A stretch of 64,000 nt of DNA from Luoshenia tenuis. GTDB taxonomy: Bacteria > Bacillota > Clostridia > Christensenellales > GCA-900066905. The stretch lies in contig NZ_JACRSO010000004.1 of assembly GCF_014384745.1 (NCBI RefSeq), positions 1-64,000 on the forward strand, read 5' to 3'. The stretch's first letter is position 1, and each line of letters opens with the position of its first letter. Below, piece after piece: positions 41,327-48,823 of this stretch. The notes under the pieces are model-generated. The model was not told where the DNA came from. It made no database searches and saw only the letters and a program-made list of their open reading frames with translations. The position numbers were made by a program, and so were the translations under genes.

Positions 41327-42097
41327 ATGGCAAGGCTTGAGATCAACTATTCCGCATTCGGCACGGCCACGATGGATGTGGTGATCCCCCAATATGGGGA
41401 CGCGCCCCACCACGCCCGGATGAGCGAGGCGGCGTTTTACGGCCAGAAATTCAGGGTACTCTACCTGCTGCACGCGGAGGGGGAAAGCGGTGTGGACCCG
41501 CTGCGCTTTACCCTGGCTGAGGCCTACGCCGCCCAGCGGGACCTAGTGGTGGTCTGCCCCACCATTGAGAACAGCTTTGGCCTGGACCTAGAGCGGGGCG
41601 ACCCCTGGGAGGACTTTTTGCTAAACGGCCTGCCCCAGGTGATCGGCCAGATGCTGCCCGTATCCCAGCGGCGGGAGGATACCTTTATCGCCGGGTTCTC
41701 CATGGGGGGATACGCGGCGCTGCGCCTGGCGCTGAAGCACCCCGGCCGCTACGGCAGGGCGGCCAGCTTTTTCGGGCTGCTGGAGCCCACGCCCCAAAAC
41801 CTGGCCCCGCACTGGAACGCGGCGCAGTATGCCTACGTATTCGGCACGCCGGAGGGGGGCCAGGCCGCGGCGCACGCCCTGCCCGCGCTTGCCGACGCCC
41901 TGGGCTGCGAAAAGCCCGCCCTCTCCCTTTACGCCGCGCCGGAGGATGCCGAGGCCCCCGCCCTGCTGGAGAGGCTCAAGGCCGGCGGCTGCCCCGCCCG
42001 CCTCACCACCCTCCCCGGCCCGGCCGCCTGCCCCGAGGCGCGCAACGCCGCCCTGAAGGACTTTATCCTGGGGCTGCCAGCGGACGCGGCGGATTGA
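41327..42097 (+). CDS. Esterase paralogue lacking the catalytic histidine
   Basis: 256 residues, clearly homologous to the upstream esterase: VLYLLHAEGESG, REDTFIAGFSMGGYAAL with Ser125, and a possible acid Asp207. HGGG of the paralogue reads HAEG, and the C-terminal GPGVHNW region reads GPAACPEAR with no His in the last 70 residues. Translation is tightly coupled to the first gene. It may be an inactive or regulatory partner, or use a different base. No frameshift is visible. Confidence 0.82.
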   Translation: MARLEINYSAFGTATMDVVIPQYGDAPHHARMSEAAFYGQKFRVLYLLHAEGESGVDPLRFTLAEAYAAQRDLVVVCPTIENSFGLDLERGDPWEDFLLNGLPQVIGQMLPVSQRREDTFIAGFSMGGYAALRLALKHPGRYGRAASFFGLLEPTPQNLAPHWNAAQYAYVFGTPEGGQAAAHALPALADALGCEKPALSLYAAPEDAEAPALLERLKAGGCPARLTTLPGPAACPEARNAALKDFILGLPADAAD

Positions 42098-42140
42098 CAC
42101 TTGACGCGCGTGTGAGGATAAAATAAGAAAAGGTAAGGGT

Positions 42141-42166
42141 AAAGCCCCCGGAGTTCCGGGGGCTTT
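42141..42166. terminator. Hairpin terminator between convergent genes
   Basis: A perfect 12-base stem AAAGCCCCCGGA/TCCGGGGGCTTT with a 2-base gap. It is short of T on the plus strand (CTTTGG) and may serve both the esterase pair and the DUF2971 gene. Confidence 0.6.
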
Positions 42167-42191
42167 GGCTTGTGGATTGCTATATACACTT

Positions 42192-43157
42192 TTAAAAACG
42201 GAGTTTTATTTTAGAAGCATCCAACTGTATTTGATTGTCGTCATACATCCTGCTTTGCAATAAAGATCGTAAGTATAGATTTGTTTCGTCTACCGCCATC
42301 GTAGGTGCAATGGTAATACTGCTTAAATATTTTTTGGGTAAAGGGAATTCTATATAAGGTATACTATACCCATCTCCTTCTCTTATTTCTATCTTGTAAG
42401 GTTTTTTGCTACATCCTGGCAAAGGCACATTGCTTGGCAACTTAACAATAAAGCGCACTTCATGTTCATCACAAAATCCTTGATTTTTAAATGAAAACCT
42501 CAGCGAGGATAAATATACCATAACAAAATTTTGAGCTCGCTCCTTAGCTTCACAAAAATATTTATAAAGCAAAAGCAAATCATTGTAAAGTATTTTATGT
42601 TTTATACTATCTTCATAAATGATTTCTCTAAACTGCATATGCACAGCTTGATAGTATAAGTCCTTAGTTCTAGATAGAAAATAATCCTTTACATTTTGAT
42701 CAAGTCCAATTACAAAACCATCATGTTCTGGAAGATTAGTATAACTTCTCCACATTGAAGCCAAGTCTTTAGATCTTGATAAAGATAAAATATAAACATC
42801 ATATTCATCTAGTATCTCTCTTTTGTCACCATCATCAGTATAATAGCTAAAGGGTGCGACTACTTTAGATAAAATCCAACAATTCAATAAACAGTTAAAA
42901 AAATCTTCTGAAATGTTGTGTTCATTTAATAACTTGTTGCCTACAGCATAAACAATGGAATATATTTCTTCTCCTTCTTCCATATCATTTAACTTATTAG
43001 CCGCCGAAAACCAAAATATTAAACTATCACTTCGAAGGATTCCAGTAAGTCCCTGCCTCCTTGTATAGTGAAATAATGGACCTTTAAACTTATTCTTGCC
43101 CTCAAACAACTGTTCAAAAAGTAACAGTCTTCTGTAGTGTTCCTGTCTAGCATCCAT
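42192..43157 (-). CDS. DUF2971-family protein
   Basis: About 321 residues. Pattern PLFHYTRRQGLTGILRSDSL (near 26-45) then ANKLNDMEEGEE, YILSLSRSKDLASMWRSYT and GFVIGLD, and a later EHEVRFIVKLP, all as in DUF2971. Biochemical role unknown; members are frequent in phage and defence contexts. Base composition is much more AT-rich than the flanks. It follows the XRE gene and is probably co-transcribed. ATG 43157 is preferred over 43178, which has no ribosome binding site. Confidence 0.8.
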   Translation of the reverse strand: MDARQEHYRRLLLFEQLFEGKNKFKGPLFHYTRRQGLTGILRSDSLIFWFSAANKLNDMEEGEEIYSIVYAVGNKLLNEHNISEDFFNCLLNCWILSKVVAPFSYYTDDGDKREILDEYDVYILSLSRSKDLASMWRSYTNLPEHDGFVIGLDQNVKDYFLSRTKDLYYQAVHMQFREIIYEDSIKHKILYNDLLLLYKYFCEAKERAQNFVMVYLSSLRFSFKNQGFCDEHEVRFIVKLPSNVPLPGCSKKPYKIEIREGDGYSIPYIEFPLPKKYLSSITIAPTMAVDETNLYLRSLLQSRMYDDNQIQLDASKIKLRF

Positions 43158-43191
43158 TTTGTACCTATACCCTCCCATATGAGTCGATAGT

Positions 43192-43533
43192 CTACTTCCC
43201 CTCCCGCCTTTCCTGCTCTTGCAGGATCAGCCGGGCGATTTTGAGGGTAAGCTGGCGCATGCCCGCGTCCATTTGGTTAAGGGCCTCCAGAAATTCATTG
43301 GCGTCTTTGGCGGGCTGGAACATCTCGCCCTCGCCGCGCAGCAGCCACGCCTCGTTCACCATGAAGGCGCCGCACACCATTTTGATCTGGCCGGTGGACA
43401 GCTCGCGCTTGCCCAGCTCCACCGCGCTGACCGTGGCCTGAGATATGCCTACTTTGCGAGCAAACGCCCGCTGACTCAAACCAAGTTCTTCGCGCAGCCT
43501 GTATAAACGCTCTCCCACCGTTTCCGCCTCCAT
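43192..43533 (-). CDS. XRE-family HTH regulator
   Basis: The 113-residue protein has a Cro/CI-type HTH at about residues 7-62: RLYRLREELGLSQRAFARKVG, then ISQATVSAVELGKRELS, WLLRGEG. The C-terminus (70-113) is helical and may dimerise. It has its own promoter (43549-43577) overlapped by a perfect inverted repeat, suggesting self-repression. It is followed by the DUF2971 gene. Confidence 0.9.
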   Translation of the reverse strand: MEAETVGERLYRLREELGLSQRAFARKVGISQATVSAVELGKRELSTGQIKMVCGAFMVNEAWLLRGEGEMFQPAKDANEFLEALNQMDAGMRQLTLKIARLILQEQERREGK

Positions 43534-43548
43534 CTTCCTTTTTTATTC

Positions 43549-43577
43549 AGTTTAAGTTCGGACGCAAAACGCGTCAA
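43549..43577 (-). promoter_or_regulatory. Promoter of the XRE regulator
   Basis: TTGACG (43577-43572), a 17-base spacer and TAAACT (43554-43549) on the minus strand. Only about 10 bases separate the predicted start from the ribosome binding region. Confidence 0.65.
43561..43575. promoter_or_regulatory. Candidate XRE operator
   Basis: Inverted repeat GACGC-AAAAC-GCGTC. It overlaps the -35 and the spacer of the XRE promoter, as expected for a self-repressing site. No second exact copy was found near the opposing promoter. Confidence 0.5.
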
Positions 43578-43621
43578 GCATTCCCATTTTGTTAATTTAT
43601 CTAATGTCATTATTTGAATTA

Positions 43622-43650
43622 TTGACAGTTTATAAATTCTATTCTATGAT
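43622..43650 (+). promoter_or_regulatory. Strong promoter facing the small-gene operon
   Basis: TTGACA (43622-43627), a 17-base spacer and TATGAT (43645-43650). The predicted start is at 43657, two bases before the left end of MITE copy 2. Confidence 0.8.
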
Positions 43651-43658
43651 AAATTATA

Positions 43659-43981
43659 GGTTTTATTCAGGGAGAAAACGAGGATATTGCGAGACAGGGA
43701 GAAAAGTTAGGGAACGAATTTTATTCGTTAAGGGGGAAGGGGGATTCCGATTTCCCCCTTTACCCCCTTAACAATCCCTAATCCCCCCAAACGGCCACTC
43801 CGTGGAGGGGACGGAGGTTTCTCAAGCTCTCCTATGCAGATAAAAAGATATGTTTTCCACTCGTTTCGCTTATGCTCTGCTCTTCGGGTTAACTCACACT
43901 TGCCTCCCTCTGACGAGGGAGGTGGCGCACCCAATGGGTGCGCCGGAGGGAGAGATGCCCCCAATAAAACCTACAAATTTA
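43659..43981. mobile_element. TIR-bounded MITE-like repeat, copy 2, with TA flanks
   Basis: 323 bases, same modules as copy 1 but inverted. Left end GGTTTTATTCAGGG, right end CCCCCAATAAAACC: 12 of 14 paired. TA stands immediately outside both ends (43657-43658 and 43982-43983), as for elements that duplicate a TA target (Tc1/mariner/IS630 type). It separates the strong promoter from the first small gene. Removing it with one TA restores a short normal leader. Confidence 0.82.
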
Positions 43982-43997
43982 CCTGCGGGAGGCCGCT

Positions 43998-44171
43998 ATG
44001 GACGATGATATCCGCCGGGCGTTTATCCTATGGTTAAAAATGGATGCGGACAGCCGTGCCCTGCTGCGCCGCCTGCTGTGCAACGCTTCCCCCGAACAGC
44101 TGCGCAGATACGCCCAAGCGACCGGCATAACCGAAGCGGAAATATCCCGCCTGCTCCATGACCAAAATTAA
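43998..44171 (+). CDS. Small protein of unknown function (57 aa)
   Basis: ATG follows GGGAGG by 6 bases. The product is a mixed-charge, probably all-helical protein: MDDDIRRAFILWLKMDADSR, ALLRRLL, ASPEQLRRYAQATGITEAE. No family was recognised. Together with the next gene it forms a two-gene operon ending in a good terminator, once directly behind the strong promoter at 43622-43650. Its position opposite an XRE regulator is typical of phage- or toxin-antitoxin-like modules (inference). Confidence 0.6.
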   Translation: MDDDIRRAFILWLKMDADSRALLRRLLCNASPEQLRRYAQATGITEAEISRLLHDQN

Positions 44172-44201
44172 GGCGAAAGTTTATATAAGGAGGACGTTGG
44201 C

Positions 44202-44423
44202 ATGTCTGACAAACTATCCCCCCTGTTGGCGCTGGTGAAGGAGGAATTCCCCCTGGCCAATGACGGCGAATGCAAATGCCTGTTGCTGGCGCTGACGGAT
44301 TTTTCTATGTACCTGTCGATCCTGCGGGACTGCGCAGGGCCCAAGGAGCCGGATATCCCGCGCCTGCTGCGGGCGGTGGAAGCTGCCGCAGCCGCCTGCG
44401 AGAAGGAGCTGTCCAGGGGATAG
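44202..44423 (+). CDS. Small protein of unknown function (73 aa)
   Basis: The 73-residue protein starts MSDKLSPLLALVKEEFPLAN and is helical (CKCLLLALTDFSMYLSIL, RLLRAVEAAAAACEKEL). AAGGAGGA lies about 9 bases before the ATG. It is 30 bases behind the 57-residue gene and 14 bases before a terminator hairpin. No family recognised. Confidence 0.65.
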   Translation: MSDKLSPLLALVKEEFPLANDGECKCLLLALTDFSMYLSILRDCAGPKEPDIPRLLRAVEAAAAACEKELSRG

Positions 44424-44437
44424 CGCAAAACTGCGGT

Positions 44438-44461
44438 CCGGCCCAAAGGCCGGGTTTTTTT
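44438..44461 (+). terminator. Terminator of the small-gene operon
   Basis: CCGGCC-CAAA-GGCCGG stem followed by GTTTTTTT. Confidence 0.85.
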
Positions 44462-44661
44462 GCGTCAAAGCCCGGAAACGGCTGGCGCCCATATTGCTGT
44501 CTTTCCAACCTGTCACCCCTGCCACGGCGGCAAAGCCCCGCCCACTGCCAATGCAAGAGATTCTTCGCGCGCCCTTACGGCCTTGCTCTCCCCAATAACG
44601 TTTTTGGATTATTCCCCACCGCTGAGTTCCATCCCACCCGCCAGAGATTTGCCGCTGCCGC

Positions 44662-44690
44662 TTGTGTTTTAAGGCCCTTTTCATTATAAT
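44662..44690 (+). promoter_or_regulatory. leuS promoter
   Basis: TTGTGT (44662-44667), a 17-base spacer and TATAAT (44685-44690). The predicted leader is about 85 bases; no T-box motif was seen in it. Confidence 0.65.
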
Positions 44691-44783
44691 GGTTGGGTAC
44701 AAGCGTAGCGAAAATGCGGGGCCGGGGGCGCGCCCTTGGCCCGCATTGACCCGAAACGGGATTTTGGAAGGAGAGTATTAAGC

Positions 44784-47207
44784 ATGGACGCCAAACGGGT
44801 AGAGGCCAAATGGCAAAAGAAATGGGAGGAGACCGGGCTGTACCGCTTCAACAAAGAGGATGCGGACAACAAATTATACTGCCTGGAGATGTTCTCCTAC
44901 CCCTCCGGGGCCAAGCTGCACGTGGGCCACTGGTACAATTACGGGCCCACGGATTCCTGGGCGCGCTTTAAGCGCATGCAGGGCTACAACGTGTTCCACC
45001 CCATGGGGTTTGACGCGTTCGGGCTTCCGGCGGAGAACTACGCCATTAAGACCGGCGTGCACCCGCAGGATTCCACCTTTAAAAATATCGAGACCATGGA
45101 GCGCCAGCTCAAAGCCATGGGCGCGACCTTTGACTGGGATTACGAGATCAAGACCTGCATGCCGGACTACTACAAGTGGACCCAGTGGATCTTTTTAAAG
45201 CTGTACGAGGCGGGGCTGGCCTACCGCAAGGAGGCGCCGGTGAACTGGTGCCCCAGCTGCAACACGGTGCTGGCCAACGAGCAGGTGGTGGACGGGGCGT
45301 GCGAGCGGTGCCACAGCATCGTAGAGCGGCGCAACCTGACCCAGTGGTTCTTTAAGATCACCCAGTATGCCGATGAGCTGTTAAACGACCTGGACAAGCT
45401 GGACTGGCCGGAAAAGACCAAGATGATGCAGCGCAACTGGATCGGCCGCTCGGTGGGCGGCGAGGTCACCTTTGCGCTGGACGGGCGCAAGGACGGCTTT
45501 ACCGTATTTACCACCCGTGCGGACACGCTGTACGGCTGCACCTATGTGGTGCTGGCCCCGGAGCACCCGCTGGTGGACGAGATCACCACCCCCGAAAACC
45601 GGGCGGCGGTGGAGGAATACCAAAAGATGTGCGCCCGCATGGGTGAGATCGACCGGCTTTCCACCACCCGGGAAAAGACCGGCGTGTTTACCGGCGCGTA
45701 TGCCGTCAACCCCATCAATGGCCGCAAGGTGCCCATCTGGGTGGCGGATTACGTACTCTACTCCTACGGCACCGGCGCGGTGATGGCCGTGCCCGCCCAT
45801 GACGAGCGGGACTTTGCCTTTGCCACCAAGTATGACCTGCCTATCGAGCGGGTCATCAAGTCCGCCGACGGCGGCGAGGATGCGCTGCCGTTCTGCGAGG
45901 ACGGCGTGCTGGTGAACAGCGATAAGCGGGACGGGCTGACCGGAGCCCAGGCCCGGGAGGCCATCTTAAACGAATTGAAAGAGCAGGGCAAGGGCGGCTT
46001 TAAGGTCAACTACCGCCTGCGGGATTGGCTGGTCAGCCGCCAGCGCTACTGGGGCGCGCCCATCCCCATGATCCACTGCGAGCACTGCGGCACCGTGCCC
46101 GTGCCCGAGTCGGAGCTGCCGGTGCAGCTGCCCTACGACGTGAACTTTACCCCGGACGGCTCCTCCCCCCTGGCCAGCCATGAGGGCTTTATGAACACCA
46201 CCTGCCCCAAGTGCGGCCGCCCGGCCCGCAGAGACCCGGACACGCTGGACACCTTTGTCTGCTCCTCCTGGTACTTCCTGCGCTACCCCAACGCCCACGA
46301 CGGCAGCGAGGCCTTTAACAAGGAGTGGACCAACAAACTGCTGCCGGTGGACAAGTACGTGGGCGGCGCCGAGCACGCCTGCATGCACCTGCTTTACGCC
46401 CGGTTCTTTACCAAGGCGCTGCGGGACCTGGGCTACCTCTCCTTTGACGAGCCCTTCAAATCCCTGGTACACCAGGGCATCATCCTGGGGCCGGACGGGA
46501 TGCGGATGAGCAAATCCCGCGGCAACGTGATCTCGCCCGACGGGTTTGTGGAGCAATACGGCAGCGACGTGTTCCGCATGTACCTGATGTTCGGCTTTGC
46601 CTACACCGAGGGCGGCCCCTGGAACGACAACGGCATCAAGTCCGTAGCCCGCTTTTTAGACCGGGTGGAGCGGCTGGTAGAGCGTGCCATCGCCCTGCGC
46701 GGACAAAAGGGCCGCTCCGATGAAGAGGTGGAGTACGTGCGCCACCGCACCATCCAGGCCGTGACGAACGATACCGAGAAGTTCCAGTTCAACACCGCCA
46801 TCGCCCGGATGATGGAACTGGTCAACGCCCTGTACAAGTACGAGGGCGAGGGCAACGTGGACGGGACCTATCTGGAGGCAGTGGTGCGCGACCTAATGCT
46901 GATGATGGCGCCCTTTGCCCCCCACTTTATCGAGGAGCTGTGGGAAAAGATGGGCTACCCCTACTCGGTATTCAACCAGAAGTGGCCGGAATTTGACGAG
47001 AGCAAGCTCACCCGCTCCCACGTGGAGCTGGCCCTGCAGATAAACGGCAAGGTGCGCGGGCGCATCACGCTCCCCAGCGACGCCACCCAAGAGCAGGCCA
47101 AGGCCGCCGCGCTGGCGGATGAGAAGATCGCCGCCATGCTGGAGGGCAAGGAGATCAAAAAAGTGGTCGTGGTGCCCGGCCGGCTGGTCAACATCGTGGC
47201 CAAATAA
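44784..47207 (+). CDS. leuS: Leucine--tRNA ligase
   Basis: 807 residues, normal bacterial length. HIGH motif as LHVGH (near 45-49), CP1 editing domain with TTRADTLYGCTYVVLAPEHP (threonine-rich motif; Asp of the universal editing site in a later GTGAVMAVPAHDERD), a LWYFLRYPNAHD-like zinc/insert region and KMSKSRGN near 573. C-terminal domain ends in VVVVPGRLVNIVAK. ATG 44784 follows AAGGAG; an open extension of 16 codons lacks a start signal. Confidence 0.97.
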   Translation: MDAKRVEAKWQKKWEETGLYRFNKEDADNKLYCLEMFSYPSGAKLHVGHWYNYGPTDSWARFKRMQGYNVFHPMGFDAFGLPAENYAIKTGVHPQDSTFKNIETMERQLKAMGATFDWDYEIKTCMPDYYKWTQWIFLKLYEAGLAYRKEAPVNWCPSCNTVLANEQVVDGACERCHSIVERRNLTQWFFKITQYADELLNDLDKLDWPEKTKMMQRNWIGRSVGGEVTFALDGRKDGFTVFTTRADTLYGCTYVVLAPEHPLVDEITTPENRAAVEEYQKMCARMGEIDRLSTTREKTGVFTGAYAVNPINGRKVPIWVADYVLYSYGTGAVMAVPAHDERDFAFATKYDLPIERVIKSADGGEDALPFCEDGVLVNSDKRDGLTGAQAREAILNELKEQGKGGFKVNYRLRDWLVSRQRYWGAPIPMIHCEHCGTVPVPESELPVQLPYDVNFTPDGSSPLASHEGFMNTTCPKCGRPARRDPDTLDTFVCSSWYFLRYPNAHDGSEAFNKEWTNKLLPVDKYVGGAEHACMHLLYARFFTKALRDLGYLSFDEPFKSLVHQGIILGPDGMRMSKSRGNVISPDGFVEQYGSDVFRMYLMFGFAYTEGGPWNDNGIKSVARFLDRVERLVERAIALRGQKGRSDEEVEYVRHRTIQAVTNDTEKFQFNTAIARMMELVNALYKYEGEGNVDGTYLEAVVRDLMLMMAPFAPHFIEELWEKMGYPYSVFNQKWPEFDESKLTRSHVELALQINGKVRGRITLPSDATQEQAKAAALADEKIAAMLEGKEIKKVVVVPGRLVNIVAK

Positions 47208-47222
47208 AACCGCATTTGCTGC

Positions 47223-47253
47223 AAGCGCCCCCGTTTTTCGGGGGCGCTTTTTT
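47223..47253 (+). terminator. leuS terminator
   Basis: An 11-base stem AAGCGCCCCCG/CGGGGGCGCTT with loop TTTTT, followed by T residues. Confidence 0.92.
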
Positions 47254-47299
47254 GTGTGCGCAAGGGTCGGCGGGAAGGCCAGACTGCGGGCGGGAAATG

Positions 47300-47601
47300 C
47301 AGAGGAATCTCTCCCTCCGGCGCGCCTAAAGGCGCGCCACCTCCCTCGTCAGAGGGAGGCAAGTATGGGTTGATCCGAAGGGCAGAGTATAGGCGAAACG
47401 AGTGGAAAATATATCTGTTTATCTGCATAGGAGAGCTTGAGAAACCTCCGTCCCCACCACGGAGTGGCCGTTTGGGGGGATTAGGGATTGTTAAGGGGGT
47501 AAAGGGGGAAATCGGAATCCCCCTTCCCCCTTAACCTAGTGGAGTCGTTCCTTAACTTTCCTCTCTACCTTGCGTTAAGTTTTTCCCCCGAACAAAACCC
47601 A
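47300..47601. mobile_element. MITE-like repeat, copy 3 (left end degraded)
   Basis: Same module order as copy 1: GGCGCGCC palindrome, CCTCCCTC...GAGGGAGG, ACGGAGTGGCCGT segment and CCCTTAAC. The right end CCGAACAAAACCCA is followed by TA (47602-47603). The left end has no recognisable TIR and reads into unrelated sequence, so this copy is probably immobile. Downstream to 47930 are one dispersed GGAATCTC repeat and two copies of GCCCGCACCGCG; no gene. Confidence 0.72.
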
Positions 47602-47959
47602 TACTTTTCCACCCGCCCGACAGCTTACAACCCCGTCATTCCGAGCGAATGCGCGGAATCTCTTTGCACCCTCCCGGCCCGCACCGCGTTGTACGGGCAG
47701 GCGTCTTAACTCTTTCCGCCTCGGTTTGTACTTTTCCCGCGCGCCCCCCGCTCAACCGCTCGCTGCCTGGCCCGCCTGAAAAGCCACCCCAGCCCGCACC
47801 GCGCTGCACGGGGCAGGCGTCTAACCTTCCCCGCCCCCGGCCCGCCCTTTCCCCCGCGCGCCCAAAAAACCGCCCGGCCTTCCCTGCGCACTGCCGGGCA
47901 AAATATGGTAGAATGAAAAAAGAAAGCGCGGGATATGGAAAAATGAAAGGAGAAAAAAC

Positions 47960-48325
47960 ATGGATATCGAAACCTTAATCATAGACGGCATCCCCATCGC
48001 CCACCTGGGCGGGGCGGGTGCCCGCATCGCAAGCGCTGCACAGGCGCTGGACCTGATCATGGACGTCAAATACGCCGCCGGGGCCGAGCGGGTGGCCGTG
48101 GATAAACGGGCCATGCCGGCGGAATTTTTCATCCTCAGCAGTGGCATGGCCGGGGAGATCCTGCAAAAGTTCGTCACCTACGGGATACGCGCGGCCTTTT
48201 ACGGGGATTTTACCCGCTATACCAGCAAGCCCCTGCAGGACTTTATCCGCGAGAGCAACCGCGGGCGGCAGGTGTGCTTCCTCCCCACCAAGGAGGAGGC
48301 GCTGGCCCGCCTGGCGGCGCTATAA
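47960..48325 (+). CDS. DUF4180 family protein
   Basis: The 121-residue protein fits DUF4180: an N-terminal beta part, ASAAQALDLIMDV near 25-37, then RAMPAEFFILSSGMAGEILQKF and IRAAFYGDFTRYTSKPLQDFI. Members are small cytoplasmic proteins without known activity; RDFIRESN-type ends are typical. AAAGGAG is 8 bases upstream. The RpiB-like gene follows after 33 bases. Confidence 0.85.
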   Translation: MDIETLIIDGIPIAHLGGAGARIASAAQALDLIMDVKYAAGAERVAVDKRAMPAEFFILSSGMAGEILQKFVTYGIRAAFYGDFTRYTSKPLQDFIRESNRGRQVCFLPTKEEALARLAAL

Positions 48326-48358
48326 TGTTACAAGCAGTAAAAGAAGGGGGAAAAATTC

Positions 48359-48820
48359 ATGCAGCAACAACTCAAGATCGCCATGGGGTGCGACCCGGCA
48401 GCCTACGATTTTAAGGTGGAGATCCTCCGGGTGATGGAGCAAAACGGCTACAGCGTTTACGACGTGGGGTGCGATTCCGCCCAGGAAGGCCTGTTTGCCA
48501 CCGAGGCCAAAAAGGTGGCGGACCTGGTGGTCTCCGGCCAGGTGGACCGGGGCATCCTGCTGTGCGGCACCGGCCAGGGCATGGCCATGGCGGCCAACAA
48601 GGTGCCCGGGGTGCGCGCGGCGCTGTGCTTTGACATCTTCCAGGCCATCATGAGCCGGGAGCATAACAACGCCAATATCCTTTGCACCGGCGCCTGGATG
48701 ATCACCGTGCCCGAGGCGCTGCGGATGATCGAGGCCTGGCTGTTTGCCAACTACGCCGGCCACCACCAGGACGGCCTGGCCCTGATGGACGCTTACGACC
48801 GGGAAGGCCGGGAGGGATAG
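48359..48820 (+). CDS. RpiB/LacA/LacB-family sugar-phosphate isomerase
   Basis: The 153-residue protein has the family core VDRGILLCGTGQGMAMAANK (Cys-Gly-Thr-Gly of the isomerase site) and RAALC...HNNANILCTG. The first phosphate/ring-opening motif, usually S-D-H-A-G, reads CDPAAYD (residues 11-17): His is replaced by Pro, so substrate or chemistry may differ from ribose-5-phosphate isomerase B. It is 3 bases upstream of a beta-galactosidase gene, which suggests a galactose-type sugar-phosphate role. Confidence 0.85.
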   Translation: MQQQLKIAMGCDPAAYDFKVEILRVMEQNGYSVYDVGCDSAQEGLFATEAKKVADLVVSGQVDRGILLCGTGQGMAMAANKVPGVRAALCFDIFQAIMSREHNNANILCTGAWMITVPEALRMIEAWLFANYAGHHQDGLALMDAYDREGREG

Positions 48821-48823
48821 AAG

